Assembly: GCF_001280085.1 (NCBI RefSeq)
Contig: NZ_LGED01000206.1
Coordinates: forward strand, 65,360-129,359
Length of the DNA stretch: 64,000 nucleotides
Reading direction: 5' to 3'
Source: Saccharothrix sp. NRRL B-16348
Lineage (GTDB): Bacteria; Actinomycetota; Actinomycetes; Mycobacteriales; Pseudonocardiaceae
Shown here: positions 25,507-34,880 of the stretch, piece by piece
How positions within the stretch are numbered: position 1 is the stretch's first letter
How the letters are laid out: every line of letters starts with the position of its first letter
Translations under genes and position numbers: made by a program
The notes under the pieces: model-generated
Seen by the model: the letters and a program-made list of their open reading frames with translations, nothing else
Database searches by the model: none
Told to the model about the DNA's origin: nothing

Positions 25507-26303
25507 AGCGCGTCCCACCAGGCCTGGTCGAGCTCCCCGCGGGCGAGCAGCACGGCCGGGCCGGTGAGCGTCGAGGTCTCCTCCTCGATCACCACCGACA
25601 CCTGTCCACCCAGGACGTCCACAGTGGCCTTGCCGGTGCGCCGGCCTGCCCCGTACAGCCACGACGCCACCGAGGCCACCGTGCCCGTGCCGCACGACCG
25701 GGTCTCGCCCACGCCGCGCTCGTGCACGCGCATCTTCAGCGCGCCGTCGTCCAGCACGTTGACGAACTCGACGTTTACGCCGTGCGGGAACTGCACCGGG
25801 TCGTGGCCGGGCGGCAGCTCCAGGTCGAGCTCCGCCACCGGCACCTCGGTCACGCACGCCAGGTGCGGGTTGCCGACGTCCACCGCGACACCGCCGAACG
25901 CGCTGCCGCCGACCGTGGCCGTGCCCGTGCCGGTGATCAGCACGCGCCCCATGTCCGCGGTCACCGTGCCGTCGTCGTGCACGACGACGTGCCGCTCACC
26001 GGCACGCGTGCCGATGGTGAACTCGCCCGCCGGCGCCAGCTCGGCCTCGACCAGGTACTTCGAGAACACGCGCACCCCGTTGCCGCACATCTCGGCGATC
26101 GAGCCGTCGGCGTTGCGGTAGTCCATGAACCACGGGCCGAAGTCGGGCCGCACGACCCGCAGCACGCCGTCCGCGCCCAAGCCGCGCCGCCGGTCGCACA
26201 ACGCGCGCACGCGCGACTCGGTCAGGTCGAGCAGGCCGTCCGGATCGGGCAGCACGACGAAGTCGTTCTCGGTGCCGTGGCCCTTCAGAAACTCGACTCC
26301 CAC
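25503..26303 (-). CDS. dapF: diaminopimelate epimerase
   Basis: A 266-residue enzyme that converts LL- to meso-diaminopimelate for lysine and cell wall synthesis. FLKGHGTENDFVVLPD is the family N-terminus; the two catalytic cysteines lie in EMCGNGVRVF and RSCGTGTVASV. GTG 26303 (MGVEFLKGHG) is favoured over GTG 26309 by family length; neither has a clear ribosome site. It is coupled to miaA (10-nt gap), in an operon with the Rv2728c-like gene, the same order as in mycobacteria. Confidence 0.95.
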   Translation of the reverse strand: MGVEFLKGHGTENDFVVLPDPDGLLDLTESRVRALCDRRRGLGADGVLRVVRPDFGPWFMDYRNADGSIAEMCGNGVRVFSKYLVEAELAPAGEFTIGTRAGERHVVVHDDGTVTADMGRVLITGTGTATVGGSAFGGVAVDVGNPHLACVTEVPVAELDLELPPGHDPVQFPHGVNVEFVNVLDDGALKMRVHERGVGETRSCGTGTVASVASWLYGAGRRTGKATVDVLGGQVSVVIEEETSTLTGPAVLLARGELDQAWWDAL

Positions 26304-26313
26304 GGGCACCAGG

Positions 26314-27216
26314 CTACGGTGCGACCAGTTTGAGCACGTCGTCGGCCAGCCCCGGCTCGCCCGCGTCGAACCACGTCACCCGCCGGTCGCGGCGGAACCA
26401 GGACCGCTGCTTGCGGACGAACCGCCGGGTGGCCTGCGCGGTCGTGGCCGCGGCCTCCTCGATCGTGCACTCGCCGTCGAACGCGGCCAGCACCTGCTGG
26501 TAGCCCAGCGCGCGGGACGCCGTGCGGCCGTCGCGCAGGCCGCGGGCCTCCAGCGCGCGCACCTCGTCCACCAGCCCGGCCTCGAACATCCGCGCCACCC
26601 GCGCGTCGACCCGCTCGTCCAGTTCGGACACGTCGCGGTCCAGCCCGACGACCACCGTGCCGTAGCGGGCCGGGCCGGGCTTGGGCAGCGTGGCCGAGAA
26701 CGGCTGACCGGTCAGCTCGATGACCTCCAGCGCGCGCACCACCCGGCGGCCGTTGCTCGGCAGGATCGCCAGCGCCGCGGCCGGGTCCAGCTGCGCCAGC
26801 CTGCCGTGCAGCGTCTCCGCGCCGAACACGGCCAGCTCCTGCTCCAGCTGGGTGCGGATCTTCTCGTCCGTGCCGGGGAACACGAGGTCGTCCAGCACGG
26901 CCTGCACGTAGAGGCCGGAGCCGCCGACCAGCACCGGCGTGCGGCCGTCGGCCAGCAGCCGTTCCACCACGGCCCGCGCTTCGCGCTGGTAGGCGGCGAC
27001 GGACGCGGTCTCGGTCACGTCCAGCACGTCGAGGAGGTGGTGCGGCACGCCCTGCCGCTCGGCCTCGGTGATCTTGGCCGTGCCGATGTCCATGCCCCGG
27101 TAGAGCTGCATCGCGTCGGCGTTGACCACCTCGCCGCCCAGTTCGACGGCCAGCCGCACGGCCAGGTCCGACTTGCCGGTGGCGGTGGGTCCGACGACGG
27201 CGATGGGGGTGTTCAC
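26314..27216 (-). CDS. miaA: tRNA dimethylallyltransferase
   Basis: A 300-residue enzyme that adds dimethylallyl to A37 of tRNAs reading UNN codons. It starts with the P-loop (IAVVGPTATGKSDLAVRLA), then VNADAMQLYRGMDIGTAK, VGGSGLYVQAVLDDL and the tRNA-binding RRVVRALEVIELTG. GTG 27216 fits the family start and lies 4 nt after the upstream gene. MiaB, which methylthiolates the product, is encoded 4 kb away in the same window. Confidence 0.97.
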   Translation of the reverse strand: MNTPIAVVGPTATGKSDLAVRLAVELGGEVVNADAMQLYRGMDIGTAKITEAERQGVPHHLLDVLDVTETASVAAYQREARAVVERLLADGRTPVLVGGSGLYVQAVLDDLVFPGTDEKIRTQLEQELAVFGAETLHGRLAQLDPAAALAILPSNGRRVVRALEVIELTGQPFSATLPKPGPARYGTVVVGLDRDVSELDERVDARVARMFEAGLVDEVRALEARGLRDGRTASRALGYQQVLAAFDGECTIEEAAATTAQATRRFVRKQRSWFRRDRRVTWFDAGEPGLADDVLKLVAP

Positions 27217-27220
27217 GCGC

Positions 27221-27904
27221 TCAAGCCTCCCAGACCGCCACGTGGTACCCGACGCCGAAGGGCGCCAGGAACGCCGACCGGGCGCACCGCCACGCACCCG
27301 GCACGCCCGCGGCCACCTGCCACGCGGCCCGCCCGTTCGCGCCCAACTCGGCCGCCAACGCCGGGTCGAGCGCGCGCAACGCGGCCGTGTCCGCCGTGGC
27401 CAGCGCCTTGCGCACGTCTTCGTCGAACGGCTCGGCCCGCTCGTCCGCCCGTCCGACGGCCAGCTCGCCGCGCCGGTGCGAGCCGTCGCCGAGCACCAGC
27501 AGCGCGCGTGAGCCGGCCAGCCGCTCGCCCAGCGCGACGCACTCGGCGGTGGCCAGGCCCGGCGGCACCAGGTGCACGCGCACGGACCGCGCGCCGGCGC
27601 GTTCCCGAAGCCACGCCGCGACCAGCGCCGGCAGCGGCAGGTCCTCCACCACCGGGGACGCGTCGTCCGACAGCGACACCCGCACGTCCACCCCGAAGCC
27701 GCGGAACGTGCCCGTGACGCCCTCGACCACCCGCGGGCCGGACGGGTCGACGCCCACGGCCACCCAGTCGGGAGCGTGCGCGGCCAGGTCCCGTGCCGCG
27801 GCCAGGCACGCCGAGCGCACCGGTTCGGTGTCCGGCGCGGCGCCGGCGACCAGTTCGGGCACCAGCAGCGGAGGGTGCGGCACGACCACCAGGCGCGAGA
27901 TCAT
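27221..27904 (-). CDS. class III extradiol dioxygenase-like protein (Rv2728c-like)
   Basis: A 227-residue protein resembling the LigB/class III extradiol dioxygenase fold: ISRLVVVPHPPLLVPELV at the start and RALLVLGDGSHRRGELAVGRADERAEPFDEDV later, with His residues that could bind metal. Its place between miaA and the DUF349 gene matches M. tuberculosis Rv2728c. True dioxygenase activity is doubtful, as no aromatic pathway is near. The ATG has no Shine-Dalgarno; TAGCGT lies eight bases before it. Confidence 0.75.
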   Translation of the reverse strand: MISRLVVVPHPPLLVPELVAGAAPDTEPVRSACLAAARDLAAHAPDWVAVGVDPSGPRVVEGVTGTFRGFGVDVRVSLSDDASPVVEDLPLPALVAAWLRERAGARSVRVHLVPPGLATAECVALGERLAGSRALLVLGDGSHRRGELAVGRADERAEPFDEDVRKALATADTAALRALDPALAAELGANGRAAWQVAAGVPGAWRCARSAFLAPFGVGYHVAVWEA

Positions 27905-28089
27905 GGCAGTCCACGCTACTCATCGGCCACCACCGGTACCGATGCGAGCCTTGACCTGTTTGAATGCGCGCGAGGTACTGGGCACTCTTAGGGAGCGTCG
28001 CGGTACTCGGGTGCTGGGCCCCGTCGTAGGCGGGGCGCCCGTGGTCGGCACGGGCACCACGAAGTGGGCAGGCGAGGAGGAAGCCGGCG

Positions 28090-29424
28090 ATGACGGAGCA
28101 CGAGACGACACCGGGAACCACTGGCGACAGTGGTGCGGGGGCGGTGGTCGAGGAGACCAGGGTGGAAGCGACGCCGGTCACGGCGGCACCGCCGGTCCCC
28201 GTGGCGTCGGACCACCCTGACCGCTGGGGGCGCGTGGACGCGGACGGCACCGTCTACGTCAAGACGGCCGACGGCGAGCGGGTCGTCGGTTCCTGGCAGG
28301 CGGGCGAGCCCGCCGAGGGCCTGGCGCACTTCGCGCGCCGGTTCGACGACATCCGCACCGAGGTCGAGCTGCTGGTGACGCGGCTGTCCTCCGGCGCGGG
28401 CGACCCCAAGCACGCGCTGACCAGCGCGAAGCACGTCCAGGAGAGCCTGGCCGACGCGGCGGTGGTCGGTGACCTCGCCGCCCTGGCCGCGCGCGTCGAG
28501 TACGTGCTGGTGCTGGCCGAGCAGGGTCTGGAGGCCGCGAAGGCGGCCAAGGACGAGGCGCGGGCCGCGGCGGGCGCGCGCAAGCAGGAGCTGGTCGAGG
28601 AGGCCGAGGTCCTGGCCAACGAGTCCACGCAGTGGAAGGCGGCCGGCGACCGGCTGCGCCAGATCCTGGACGAGTGGAAGACCATCCGGGGCGTCGACCG
28701 CAAGACCGACGAGCAGCTGTGGCGGCGGTTCTCCAAGGCGCGTGACGCGTTCAACCGCCGGCGCGGGTCGCACTTCGCCGACCTGGACCGGCAGCGCGGT
28801 GTCGCGAAGAACCGCAAGCAGGAGCTGGTCGAGGAGGCCGAGAAGCTCATCGAGTCCGACGACTGGGGCCCCACGGCCGGTCGGTACAAGGAGCTGATGG
28901 TCGAGTGGAAGGCCGCCGGGCGTGCGCCCAAGGAGGCCGACGACGCGTTGTGGCAGCGGTTCCGGGCCGCGCAGGACGCGTTCTTCGCCAAGCGCTCCGA
29001 GGCGTTCAGCGAGCGTGACGCCGAGTTCGCGGCCAACGCGAAGCTGAAGGAGGAGCTGCTCGCCGAGGCCGAGCGGATCGACCCGTCGCTCGACCTGGAG
29101 GCAGCGCGGCAGCAGCTGTACAAGATCCAGGAGCGGTGGGACGCGATCGGCAAGGTGCCGCGCGAGCGGGTCCGCGAGCTGGAGGGCAAGCTCCGCGCGA
29201 TCGAGGAGCGGGTCCGCGGCGCGGTCGACGCCCAGTGGCGCAAGTCCGACCCGGAGGCCGAGGCCCGCGTCGCGCAGTTCCGCGAGCGCGTCGAGCAGTT
29301 CGAGGCCCAGGCCGCCAAGGCGCGCACGGCGGGCGACAAGCGCCGTGCCGAGCAGGCCGAGGCTCAGGCCCAGCAGTGGCGCGAGTGGCTGGCCGCCGCC
29401 GAGCAGGCGGTCGCGAGCCGCTAG
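28090..29424 (+). CDS. DUF349 coiled-coil protein (Rv2731-like)
   Basis: A 444-residue, highly charged, mostly helical protein. After a Pro/Thr-rich N-terminus and a WGRVDADGTVYVKTADGERVVGSW strand region, it carries DUF349 repeats (KQELVEEAEVLANE, WKAAGDRLRQILDEWKTI, then KQELVEEAEKLIES and YKELMVEWKAAG), ending in a long coiled coil rich in Ala, Glu and Arg. Cytoplasmic, no signal. Its position between miaA and miaB equals Rv2731. Function unknown. GGAGGAAG precedes the ATG and a large hairpin follows the stop. Confidence 0.88.
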   Translation: MTEHETTPGTTGDSGAGAVVEETRVEATPVTAAPPVPVASDHPDRWGRVDADGTVYVKTADGERVVGSWQAGEPAEGLAHFARRFDDIRTEVELLVTRLSSGAGDPKHALTSAKHVQESLADAAVVGDLAALAARVEYVLVLAEQGLEAAKAAKDEARAAAGARKQELVEEAEVLANESTQWKAAGDRLRQILDEWKTIRGVDRKTDEQLWRRFSKARDAFNRRRGSHFADLDRQRGVAKNRKQELVEEAEKLIESDDWGPTAGRYKELMVEWKAAGRAPKEADDALWQRFRAAQDAFFAKRSEAFSERDAEFAANAKLKEELLAEAERIDPSLDLEAARQQLYKIQERWDAIGKVPRERVRELEGKLRAIEERVRGAVDAQWRKSDPEAEARVAQFRERVEQFEAQAAKARTAGDKRRAEQAEAQAQQWREWLAAAEQAVASR

Positions 29425-29433
29425 GTCGCGTCG

Positions 29434-29486
29434 ACGGGCCCCTGCGCCGCTCCCCGGTTCGCGATGGGAGTGGTGCCGGGGCCCGT
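29434..29486 (+). terminator. large hairpin after the DUF349 gene
   Basis: ACGGGCCCC (29434-29442) pairs perfectly with GGGGCCCGT (29478-29486), and inside it CGCTCCC/GGGAGTG extends the structure. It begins 10 nt beyond the stop codon. Confidence 0.6.
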
Positions 29487-29594
29487 TCGCGTAGTGCCCG
29501 GTTCCATTCCGCAGAAAGCGGGAGGGACGCAGGCGTCGTCCCGATAGCTTGTGCGGACGACCTGTCGGCGGACGCGGTGAATCGGGCGGGCTGA

Positions 29595-30113
29595 GTGGGA
29601 GCGAAATCGACCGGGGACGCGTCTCCGGGCGTGCACAACGACATGAGCGGCGAGTTCCACGGCACGACGATCGGGGCCCAGAGCATCGGTCGGATCACCC
29701 TCGTCCCGCCGCACAACCGGTTCGCGATGTTCGTCGCGGTGGCCATCGCGGGCGCCGTGGGGGCGGCGGTGGCGGCGTTCGCGGTGTCGGTCGCCCGCGA
29801 TGTCGGGGCCGGACCTCAGGTCACCGTGGTCACCATCGGTCCTGCACCCGGCACGCCCACCTCGCCGTCCCCGGCCGAGACCTCGCCTCCTCCGACCCGG
29901 TCCGCGGTGCCGACCACACCGGCGACGTCAGAGATTCCCAAGGCGGTAGCGCCGCCAGTCGTGACGACCGTCCGCACGACGGCGAACACGGGTGTTCCGC
30001 CCACCACCTCGACGACGACCGCTGCTTCGACTGCCATTACGACCACCGCGCATCAGTGCACGTCCACGCAGGGCGAGAACGGCGTGGTGTGGCCGCGGAA
30101 CATGCCGTGCTGA
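29595..30113 (+). CDS. membrane-anchored protein with Thr/Pro-rich outer region
   Basis: A 172-residue protein of unknown function. A short N-terminal segment (MSGEFHGTTIGAQSIGRITL) precedes one membrane helix (about residues 43-66), then a Thr/Pro/Ala-rich linker and a small end with two cysteines (CTSTQGENGVVWPRNMPC). GTG 29595 has only a weak site before it; ATG 29643 in the same frame is an equally good start. Codons in the linker use more A and T than neighbours. It is alone between two convergent units. Confidence 0.6.
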   Translation: MGAKSTGDASPGVHNDMSGEFHGTTIGAQSIGRITLVPPHNRFAMFVAVAIAGAVGAAVAAFAVSVARDVGAGPQVTVVTIGPAPGTPTSPSPAETSPPPTRSAVPTTPATSEIPKAVAPPVVTTVRTTANTGVPPTTSTTTAASTAITTTAHQCTSTQGENGVVWPRNMPC

Positions 30114-30156
30114 CGGGAATCGCCGACCCGGTGCGTGAACGGTCCGCGGATTCGCC

Positions 30157-30726
30157 TCACCGTCGCGCGGTAAGAGCGGAAAGGTGTTCGGATTCCCAGC
30201 CCGCGGCGAACAGCAGGTCGGGGCCGTCCTCGCCCGGGCGGTCCAGGTGTTCGGCGCGGGTCAGTCCGGCGTTGACCGCCACCCGCTGCGAGGCGGTGTT
30301 GGCGGGCCGGACCCTGGCCACGACCGGGAGCGCGGGCAGGTGCTCGCGCGCCCACCGCACGACTTCGCGGGCCGCCTCGGAGGCGAAGCCCTGGCCCCAG
30401 TCGGCCGGGTCGAAGCGGTAGCACAGGTTCAGCGCGCGCCGGTCGTCGACGTCGGTGAGCTTCACGCCGCAGAAGCCGAGGGTCCGCTCGGCGTCGTGGC
30501 GGCGGACGACCCAGTAGCCGAAGCCGAACCCCCGCCAGTGCTCCAGCCACCGTTCCAGCAGGTCCGCGGCCTCTTCCGGGGTGCGCAGGGCGTCGGACGG
30601 GTTGTGCGCGCAGGCCAGCGGGTCGCGGTGGATCGCGTGCACCGCGACCACGTCACCCGCCACCGGCCGACGCAGCGTGAGCCGCTCGGTGCGCAGCTCC
30701 GCGTGGTCGAACCCGGCGGGGGTCAC
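30157..30726 (-). CDS. GNAT-family N-acetyltransferase (RimJ/RimL-like)
   Basis: A 189-residue acetyltransferase: AELRTERLTLRRPVAGDVVAVHAIHRDPLACAH at the start, LGFCGVKLTDVDDRRALNLCYRFDPADWGQGFASEAAREVV with the acetyl-CoA binding region, and PANTASQRVAVNAGL near the end. The pattern is that of enzymes that acetylate ribosomal proteins or small amines. GTG 30726 overlaps the stop of the upstream membrane gene (GTGA), so the two are coupled and belong to the miaB operon. Confidence 0.9.
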   Translation of the reverse strand: MTPAGFDHAELRTERLTLRRPVAGDVVAVHAIHRDPLACAHNPSDALRTPEEAADLLERWLEHWRGFGFGYWVVRRHDAERTLGFCGVKLTDVDDRRALNLCYRFDPADWGQGFASEAAREVVRWAREHLPALPVVARVRPANTASQRVAVNAGLTRAEHLDRPGEDGPDLLFAAGWESEHLSALTARR

Positions 30727-31199
30727 TGCATCGGCGGCCGGGACGCGGCCAGCTTCAGCCACTTCACCAGCAGCACGACCACCGCCACCACGGCCAGGAC
30801 CAGGCCGAAGCCCGGCCCGGGACCGGGGTGGTGGCCGGTCGTCGTCTGCGTGGTCCAGATCGACAGCACGCCCGCCACCGACGCGGCGAACGACGCCAGC
30901 GCGCACACCCACGCCAACGCCCACCGGCGCAAGGTCAGCGTCAGCGCGGGCAGCAGCACGCCGACGACCACCGCCGCGTAGGCGAACACCTCCGGCAGCC
31001 CGTCACCCGCGCCGAACAGGACGCTCAGGCCCTGCACGCCGTCCACCCACGGCAGGGCCAGCGACACCAGGATCGCCAGCGCCGCGACGGCGATCGTCAA
31101 CGCGCCGGCGCCCGGGTCGAAGCGCTTGGCCGCCGAACGGCCGACGTCGTCGATCTCCTCGCGGAGCCCGGCCAGGTCGTCCGGGTCCTCGCCGCTCAT
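30723..31199 (-). CDS. conserved membrane protein (Rv2732c-like)
   Basis: A 158-residue protein with an acidic cytoplasmic N-terminus (SGEDPDDLAGLREEIDDVGRSAAKRFDPGAGALT) and four hydrophobic helices (about residues 33-51, 68-88, 94-112 and 128-147). Its place directly after miaB matches Rv2732c. ATG 31199 is chosen because GAGGAAG, which overlaps the miaB stop, is well spaced before it; a GTG at 31205 is also in frame. Function unknown. Confidence 0.8.
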   Translation of the reverse strand: MSGEDPDDLAGLREEIDDVGRSAAKRFDPGAGALTIAVAALAILVSLALPWVDGVQGLSVLFGAGDGLPEVFAYAAVVVGVLLPALTLTLRRWALAWVCALASFAASVAGVLSIWTTQTTTGHHPGPGPGFGLVLAVVAVVVLLVKWLKLAASRPPMQ

Positions 31200-31209
31200 C
31201 GGCACTTCC

Positions 31210-32679
31210 TCATCCGACCGCGCACCCGTCGACCGCAGCGGGCAGGGGAGCGGGCTTGCCGAACGACGGCAGCCCCAGCGTCACGCCCGGCGTCTTCGGC
31301 TTCAGCCCGGCCTCGGACCGGTCACCCGCCTTGGTCCGGCGGTGCGACAGCAGCGGGCCGTCCGCGATCAGGTTGTGCGGCGCGCCGTAGGTCACCACGG
31401 TCTCCACCACGTCACCGGGCCGCACGTGCGCGTCACCGGGCGTGAAGTGCACCAGGCGGCCGTCACGGGCGCGGCCGGTCATCCGGTGCGTCTCGGCGTC
31501 CTTGCGGCCCTCGCCGGACGCGACCAGCAGCTCGACCCGGCGGCCGACCTGCTCCCGGTTCAGCTCGTGCGCGATGTCGTTGACCAGCGTGACCAGCCGG
31601 TCGTAGCGCTCCTGCACGACCTGCTTGGGCAGCTGGTCGGGCAGCTCGGCGGCGGGCGTGCCGGGCCGCTTGGAGTACTGGAACGTGAACGCCGACGAGA
31701 ACCGGGCCTCGCGGACGACGTCCAAAGTGGCCTGGAAGTCCTCCTCGGTCTCACCGGGGAAGCCGACGATGATGTCGGTGGTGATGGCCGCGTCCGGCAT
31801 GGCCGCGCGCACGTTGTCCAGGATGGACAGGTACTTCGCGGTCCGGTACGAGCGGCGCATCTCCTTGAGCACGCGGTCCGAGCCCGACTGCAGCGGCATG
31901 TGCAGCGAGTGGCACACGGCGGGCGTCTCGGCCATCGCGGCGATCACGTCGTCGGTGAAGTCCTTCGGGTGCGGCGAGGTGAACCGGACCCGCTCCAGCC
32001 CCTCGACGCCGCCGGTGGCGCGCAGCAGCTTGCCGAACGCGTACCGGTCGCCGAACTCGACGCCGTAGGAGTTGACGTTCTGCCCGAGCAGCGTCACCTC
32101 CAGCACGCCCTCGTCGACCAGGGCCTGCACCTCGGCCAGCACCTCGCCGGGGCGGCGGTCCTTCTCCTTGCCGCGCAGCGACGGCACGATGCAGAACGTG
32201 CACGTGTTGTTGCAGCCGACGGACACCGACACCCAGCCGGAGTAGGCCGAGTCGCGGCGGGCGGGCAGCGTCGAGGGGAAGGTCTCCAGCGAGTCCAGGA
32301 TCTCGACCTGGGCCTCGCGGTTGTGCCGGGCGCGTTCCAGCAGCACGGGCAGCGAGCCGATGTTGTGCGTGCCGAAGACCACGTCGACCCACGGCGCGCG
32401 CTTGACGATCTCGCCCTGGTCCTTCTGCGCGAGGCAGCCGCCGACGGCGATCTGCATGTCGGGGTTCGCGGACTTGGCGGGCGCGAGGTGGCCGAGCGTG
32501 CCGTAGAGCTTGTTGTCGGCGTTCTCCCGCACGGCGCAGGTGTTGAACACCACGACGTCCGGCGGGACGTCGCCTTCGGCGGGCGTGTAGCCCGCGTCCT
32601 CCAACATGCCGGCCAGGCGCTCGGAGTCGTGCACGTTCATCTGGCAGCCGAACGTGCGGATCTGGTAACTGCGAGTCAC
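31210..32679 (-). CDS. miaB: tRNA-2-methylthio-N6-dimethylallyladenosine synthase
   Basis: A 489-residue radical-SAM enzyme that adds a methylthio group to the A37 made by MiaA. The N-terminal cluster cysteines are in [16 protein letters not shown] and VGGCLAQ; the radical-SAM motif is CNNTCTFC; a TRAM domain ([15 protein letters not shown] to [22 protein letters not shown]) ends the protein. GTG 32679 ([11 protein letters not shown]) fits the family. It leads an operon with the Rv2732c-like and GNAT genes. The last ~40 residues are a lineage-specific tail. Confidence 0.97.
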   Translation of the reverse strand: MTRSYQIRTFGCQMNVHDSERLAGMLEDAGYTPAEGDVPPDVVVFNTCAVRENADNKLYGTLGHLAPAKSANPDMQIAVGGCLAQKDQGEIVKRAPWVDVVFGTHNIGSLPVLLERARHNREAQVEILDSLETFPSTLPARRDSAYSGWVSVSVGCNNTCTFCIVPSLRGKEKDRRPGEVLAEVQALVDEGVLEVTLLGQNVNSYGVEFGDRYAFGKLLRATGGVEGLERVRFTSPHPKDFTDDVIAAMAETPAVCHSLHMPLQSGSDRVLKEMRRSYRTAKYLSILDNVRAAMPDAAITTDIIVGFPGETEEDFQATLDVVREARFSSAFTFQYSKRPGTPAAELPDQLPKQVVQERYDRLVTLVNDIAHELNREQVGRRVELLVASGEGRKDAETHRMTGRARDGRLVHFTPGDAHVRPGDVVETVVTYGAPHNLIADGPLLSHRRTKAGDRSEAGLKPKTPGVTLGLPSFGKPAPLPAAVDGCAVG

Positions 32680-32736
32680 TGCACCTAGTCCTTCCGTCGG
32701 GTCCAGCGTAGAGCGTGGACGTGCGACGATGCGCGG

Positions 32737-33687
32737 GTGTCGGGAACGCTTCTGCGGTTGCACGCGGTCGGGGCCGCATTGGCCCTGGCCACCCTGTCCT
32801 TGACGGCGTGCGGTGACGACCTCGACCAGGTCAAGCTCACCATGGCGGCCGGCAGCCCCGGCGGGGTCTACCACGCGCTGGGCACCGCGCTGGCCGACGC
32901 GTGGACCCGCGACCCCGGCATCCCGCGCCCGCAGGTGGCGACCACGGCGGGCTCCGTGGACAACCTCGACCGGTTGCGGGCCGACCAGGCGCAGGTCGGG
33001 TTCTCGGCGGCCGACGCGGCGGAGCGGAAGCAGCAGGCCGACGGCGAGCACAAGCTGTACGCGCTGGCCCGGATGCACGACGACTACCTCCAGCTGATCG
33101 TGCGCGACGACCTGCCGGCGACCAAGCTCGCCGACCTGAAGGGCCTGCGGGTCAGCGTGGGCGCCCGCGACTCGGGCGTGTGGCTCATCGCGCAGCGGCT
33201 GCTGGAGTCGGCGGGCATCTCGCCGGAGACCGACCTCAAGGTCCAGTACATGGACCTGCCGACCAGCGCGGACGCCATGCGCGACAACGCGCTGGACGCG
33301 TTCTTCTGGTCCGGCGGCGTGCCGACCGAGCGGGTCGCCACGCTGTCGTCGGCGGTGAAGCTGCGGATGCTCGACCTGAGCGACGTCCTGCCGAAGCTGC
33401 GCCAGGCCTTCCCGGTGTACGGCTCGGCGACCCTGCCCGCGTCGGCGTACGAGCGGATAGGAGGTGGCCCGGTCGTCACCCTGGTGGTGCGCAACTTCCT
33501 CCTGGTCAACGACACGATGTCCGACGACGTGGCGGAAGCGCTGGTCAGAGGCCTGTTCCAGGCGCAGCCCGCGCTGGTGGACGCCAGTCCGGTGGCGCGG
33601 TCGATAGAGCACCGCTCGGCGATCGAGACGACGCCGATCGAATTGCACCCCGGCGCGATGAGGTATTACCGCGACGTAAAAGTTTAG
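32737..33687 (+). CDS. TAXI-family solute-binding lipoprotein
   Basis: A 316-residue lipoprotein of the TAXI family, the binding proteins of one class of TRAP transporters. A signal peptide with lipobox LTAC (Cys near residue 26) is followed by the diagnostic [21 protein letters not shown], then [21 protein letters not shown] and [21 protein letters not shown]. No TRAP permease gene is in the window, so it is an orphan. A sensor kinase pair lies 1.2 kb downstream and could be its partner, by analogy with other binding-protein-dependent sensors; this is inference. The GTG start has no ribosome site. Confidence 0.9.
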   Translation: MSGTLLRLHAVGAALALATLSLTACGDDLDQVKLTMAAGSPGGVYHALGTALADAWTRDPGIPRPQVATTAGSVDNLDRLRADQAQVGFSAADAAERKQQADGEHKLYALARMHDDYLQLIVRDDLPATKLADLKGLRVSVGARDSGVWLIAQRLLESAGISPETDLKVQYMDLPTSADAMRDNALDAFFWSGGVPTERVATLSSAVKLRMLDLSDVLPKLRQAFPVYGSATLPASAYERIGGGPVVTLVVRNFLLVNDTMSDDVAEALVRGLFQAQPALVDASPVARSIEHRSAIETTPIELHPGAMRYYRDVKV

Positions 33688-33854
33688 TGCACTCGTCGTC
33701 ATTCCTATGGTGTAAGCGCCACGCGTGACCGCTCGCCCAAGTCGGGGTCAAGAAGGCGCTGGAAGGGCCGCGCCCGCCGCTAGGCCGTTAGTGTGATGGC
33801 AAGCGCGGGACCTGCGATGGCCCGTGCGTTTCCACGAACCGAAACGGGGAGCTC

Positions 33855-34874
33855 ATGTCCGTTTATTCGGTACGCGCGCGCATTCACGCGGCGTCTTCTC
33901 GATCCATTACCCGAAAGAGTCTGTTGCCCCGTCTGGGGGTGTCCGTCGCGGCGCTCGCGGTACTGGCCGGCACCGGTTTCGAGGCCTCACCGCGATGGCC
34001 GGCCCGAATTCAGGTGTTCGTGGCCAACAGCGGCTCGGACAACGTCACCGTGTACGACACCCGGCTGGGCAAGGTGACGGCCACCGTGGGTGTCGGCGAC
34101 TACCCCACGGGTGTCGGCGCGCACCCGGCAGGCCACCGCGTCTACGTCGCCAACGAGTCCTCGAACACCGTTTCGGTGATCGACACCCGGACCCTCGCGG
34201 TCGTCGCCACCGTGCCCGTGGGGCCCAACCCCTTCGGCGTCGCCGCCACGCCCACGCACGCCTACGTCACCAACTTCGGCCGCGACGACGTCACGGTCAT
34301 CGACACCGCGACGAACGCGCCGGTGAAGACCATCCCGGTCGGCCGGTTCCCGCACAGCGCGGTGGCCAGCCCTGACGGCTCCCGGCTGTACGTGACCAAC
34401 AACGGCGGCGACAGCGTCACGGTCATCGACACCGCCTCGCAGACAGCCGTCGGCACCATCCCGGTCGGCCTCTTCCCGGCGGGCATCGCCATCAGCCGGG
34501 ACGGCGCCCGCCTGTACGTGGCCAACACCGGCAGCGACTCGGTCACCGTCATCGAGACGGACGGCAACCGCCCGAGCGGCACCACCAAGGTGGGAGACGC
34601 GCCCCTCGGCGTCTCGGTCACCCCCGGCGGCCGGGTGCACGTGGCCAACACCGGGTCGGACACCGTCAGCGTCCTGGGGCCCACCGGCAAGCCCCTCGAG
34701 GTCGTCAAGGTCCAGCGCATGCCCGAGGGCTCCGCGGCGGCGCCCGACGACAGCTCCGTCTACATCGCGAACACCGGGTCGGACACCGTGTCGGTGACCA
34801 ACGCCGAGAACGGCGAGCCCGCCGCCCCGTTCGCCGTCGGCGACGCGCCCGAGGGCGTGGCGGTCACGTCCTGA
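33855..34874 (+). CDS. exported YVTN beta-propeller repeat protein
   Basis: A 339-residue protein with an N-terminal export segment (LGVSVAALAVLAGTGFEA, about residues 27-44) and about seven repeats of the YVTN type: VFVANSGSDNVTVYDT, VYVANESSNTVSVIDT, AYVTNFGRDDVTVIDT, LYVTNNGGDSVTVIDT, LYVANTGSDSVTVIET, VHVANTGSDTVSVLG and VYIANTGSDTVSVTN. Each repeat makes one blade, so it is a seven-bladed propeller, as in surface-layer and stress-associated proteins of actinomycetes. GGGGAG precedes the ATG. Function is unknown. It converges on the sensor kinase. Confidence 0.88.
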   Translation: MSVYSVRARIHAASSRSITRKSLLPRLGVSVAALAVLAGTGFEASPRWPARIQVFVANSGSDNVTVYDTRLGKVTATVGVGDYPTGVGAHPAGHRVYVANESSNTVSVIDTRTLAVVATVPVGPNPFGVAATPTHAYVTNFGRDDVTVIDTATNAPVKTIPVGRFPHSAVASPDGSRLYVTNNGGDSVTVIDTASQTAVGTIPVGLFPAGIAISRDGARLYVANTGSDSVTVIETDGNRPSGTTKVGDAPLGVSVTPGGRVHVANTGSDTVSVLGPTGKPLEVVKVQRMPEGSAAAPDDSSVYIANTGSDTVSVTNAENGEPAAPFAVGDAPEGVAVTS

Positions 34875-34880
34875 CCCGGG

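Noticed and set aside
29885..30060. Lower-GC patch as a sign of horizontal transfer
   Set aside because: It encodes a Thr/Pro/Ser-rich linker, and such linkers relax codon use; flanks are normal.
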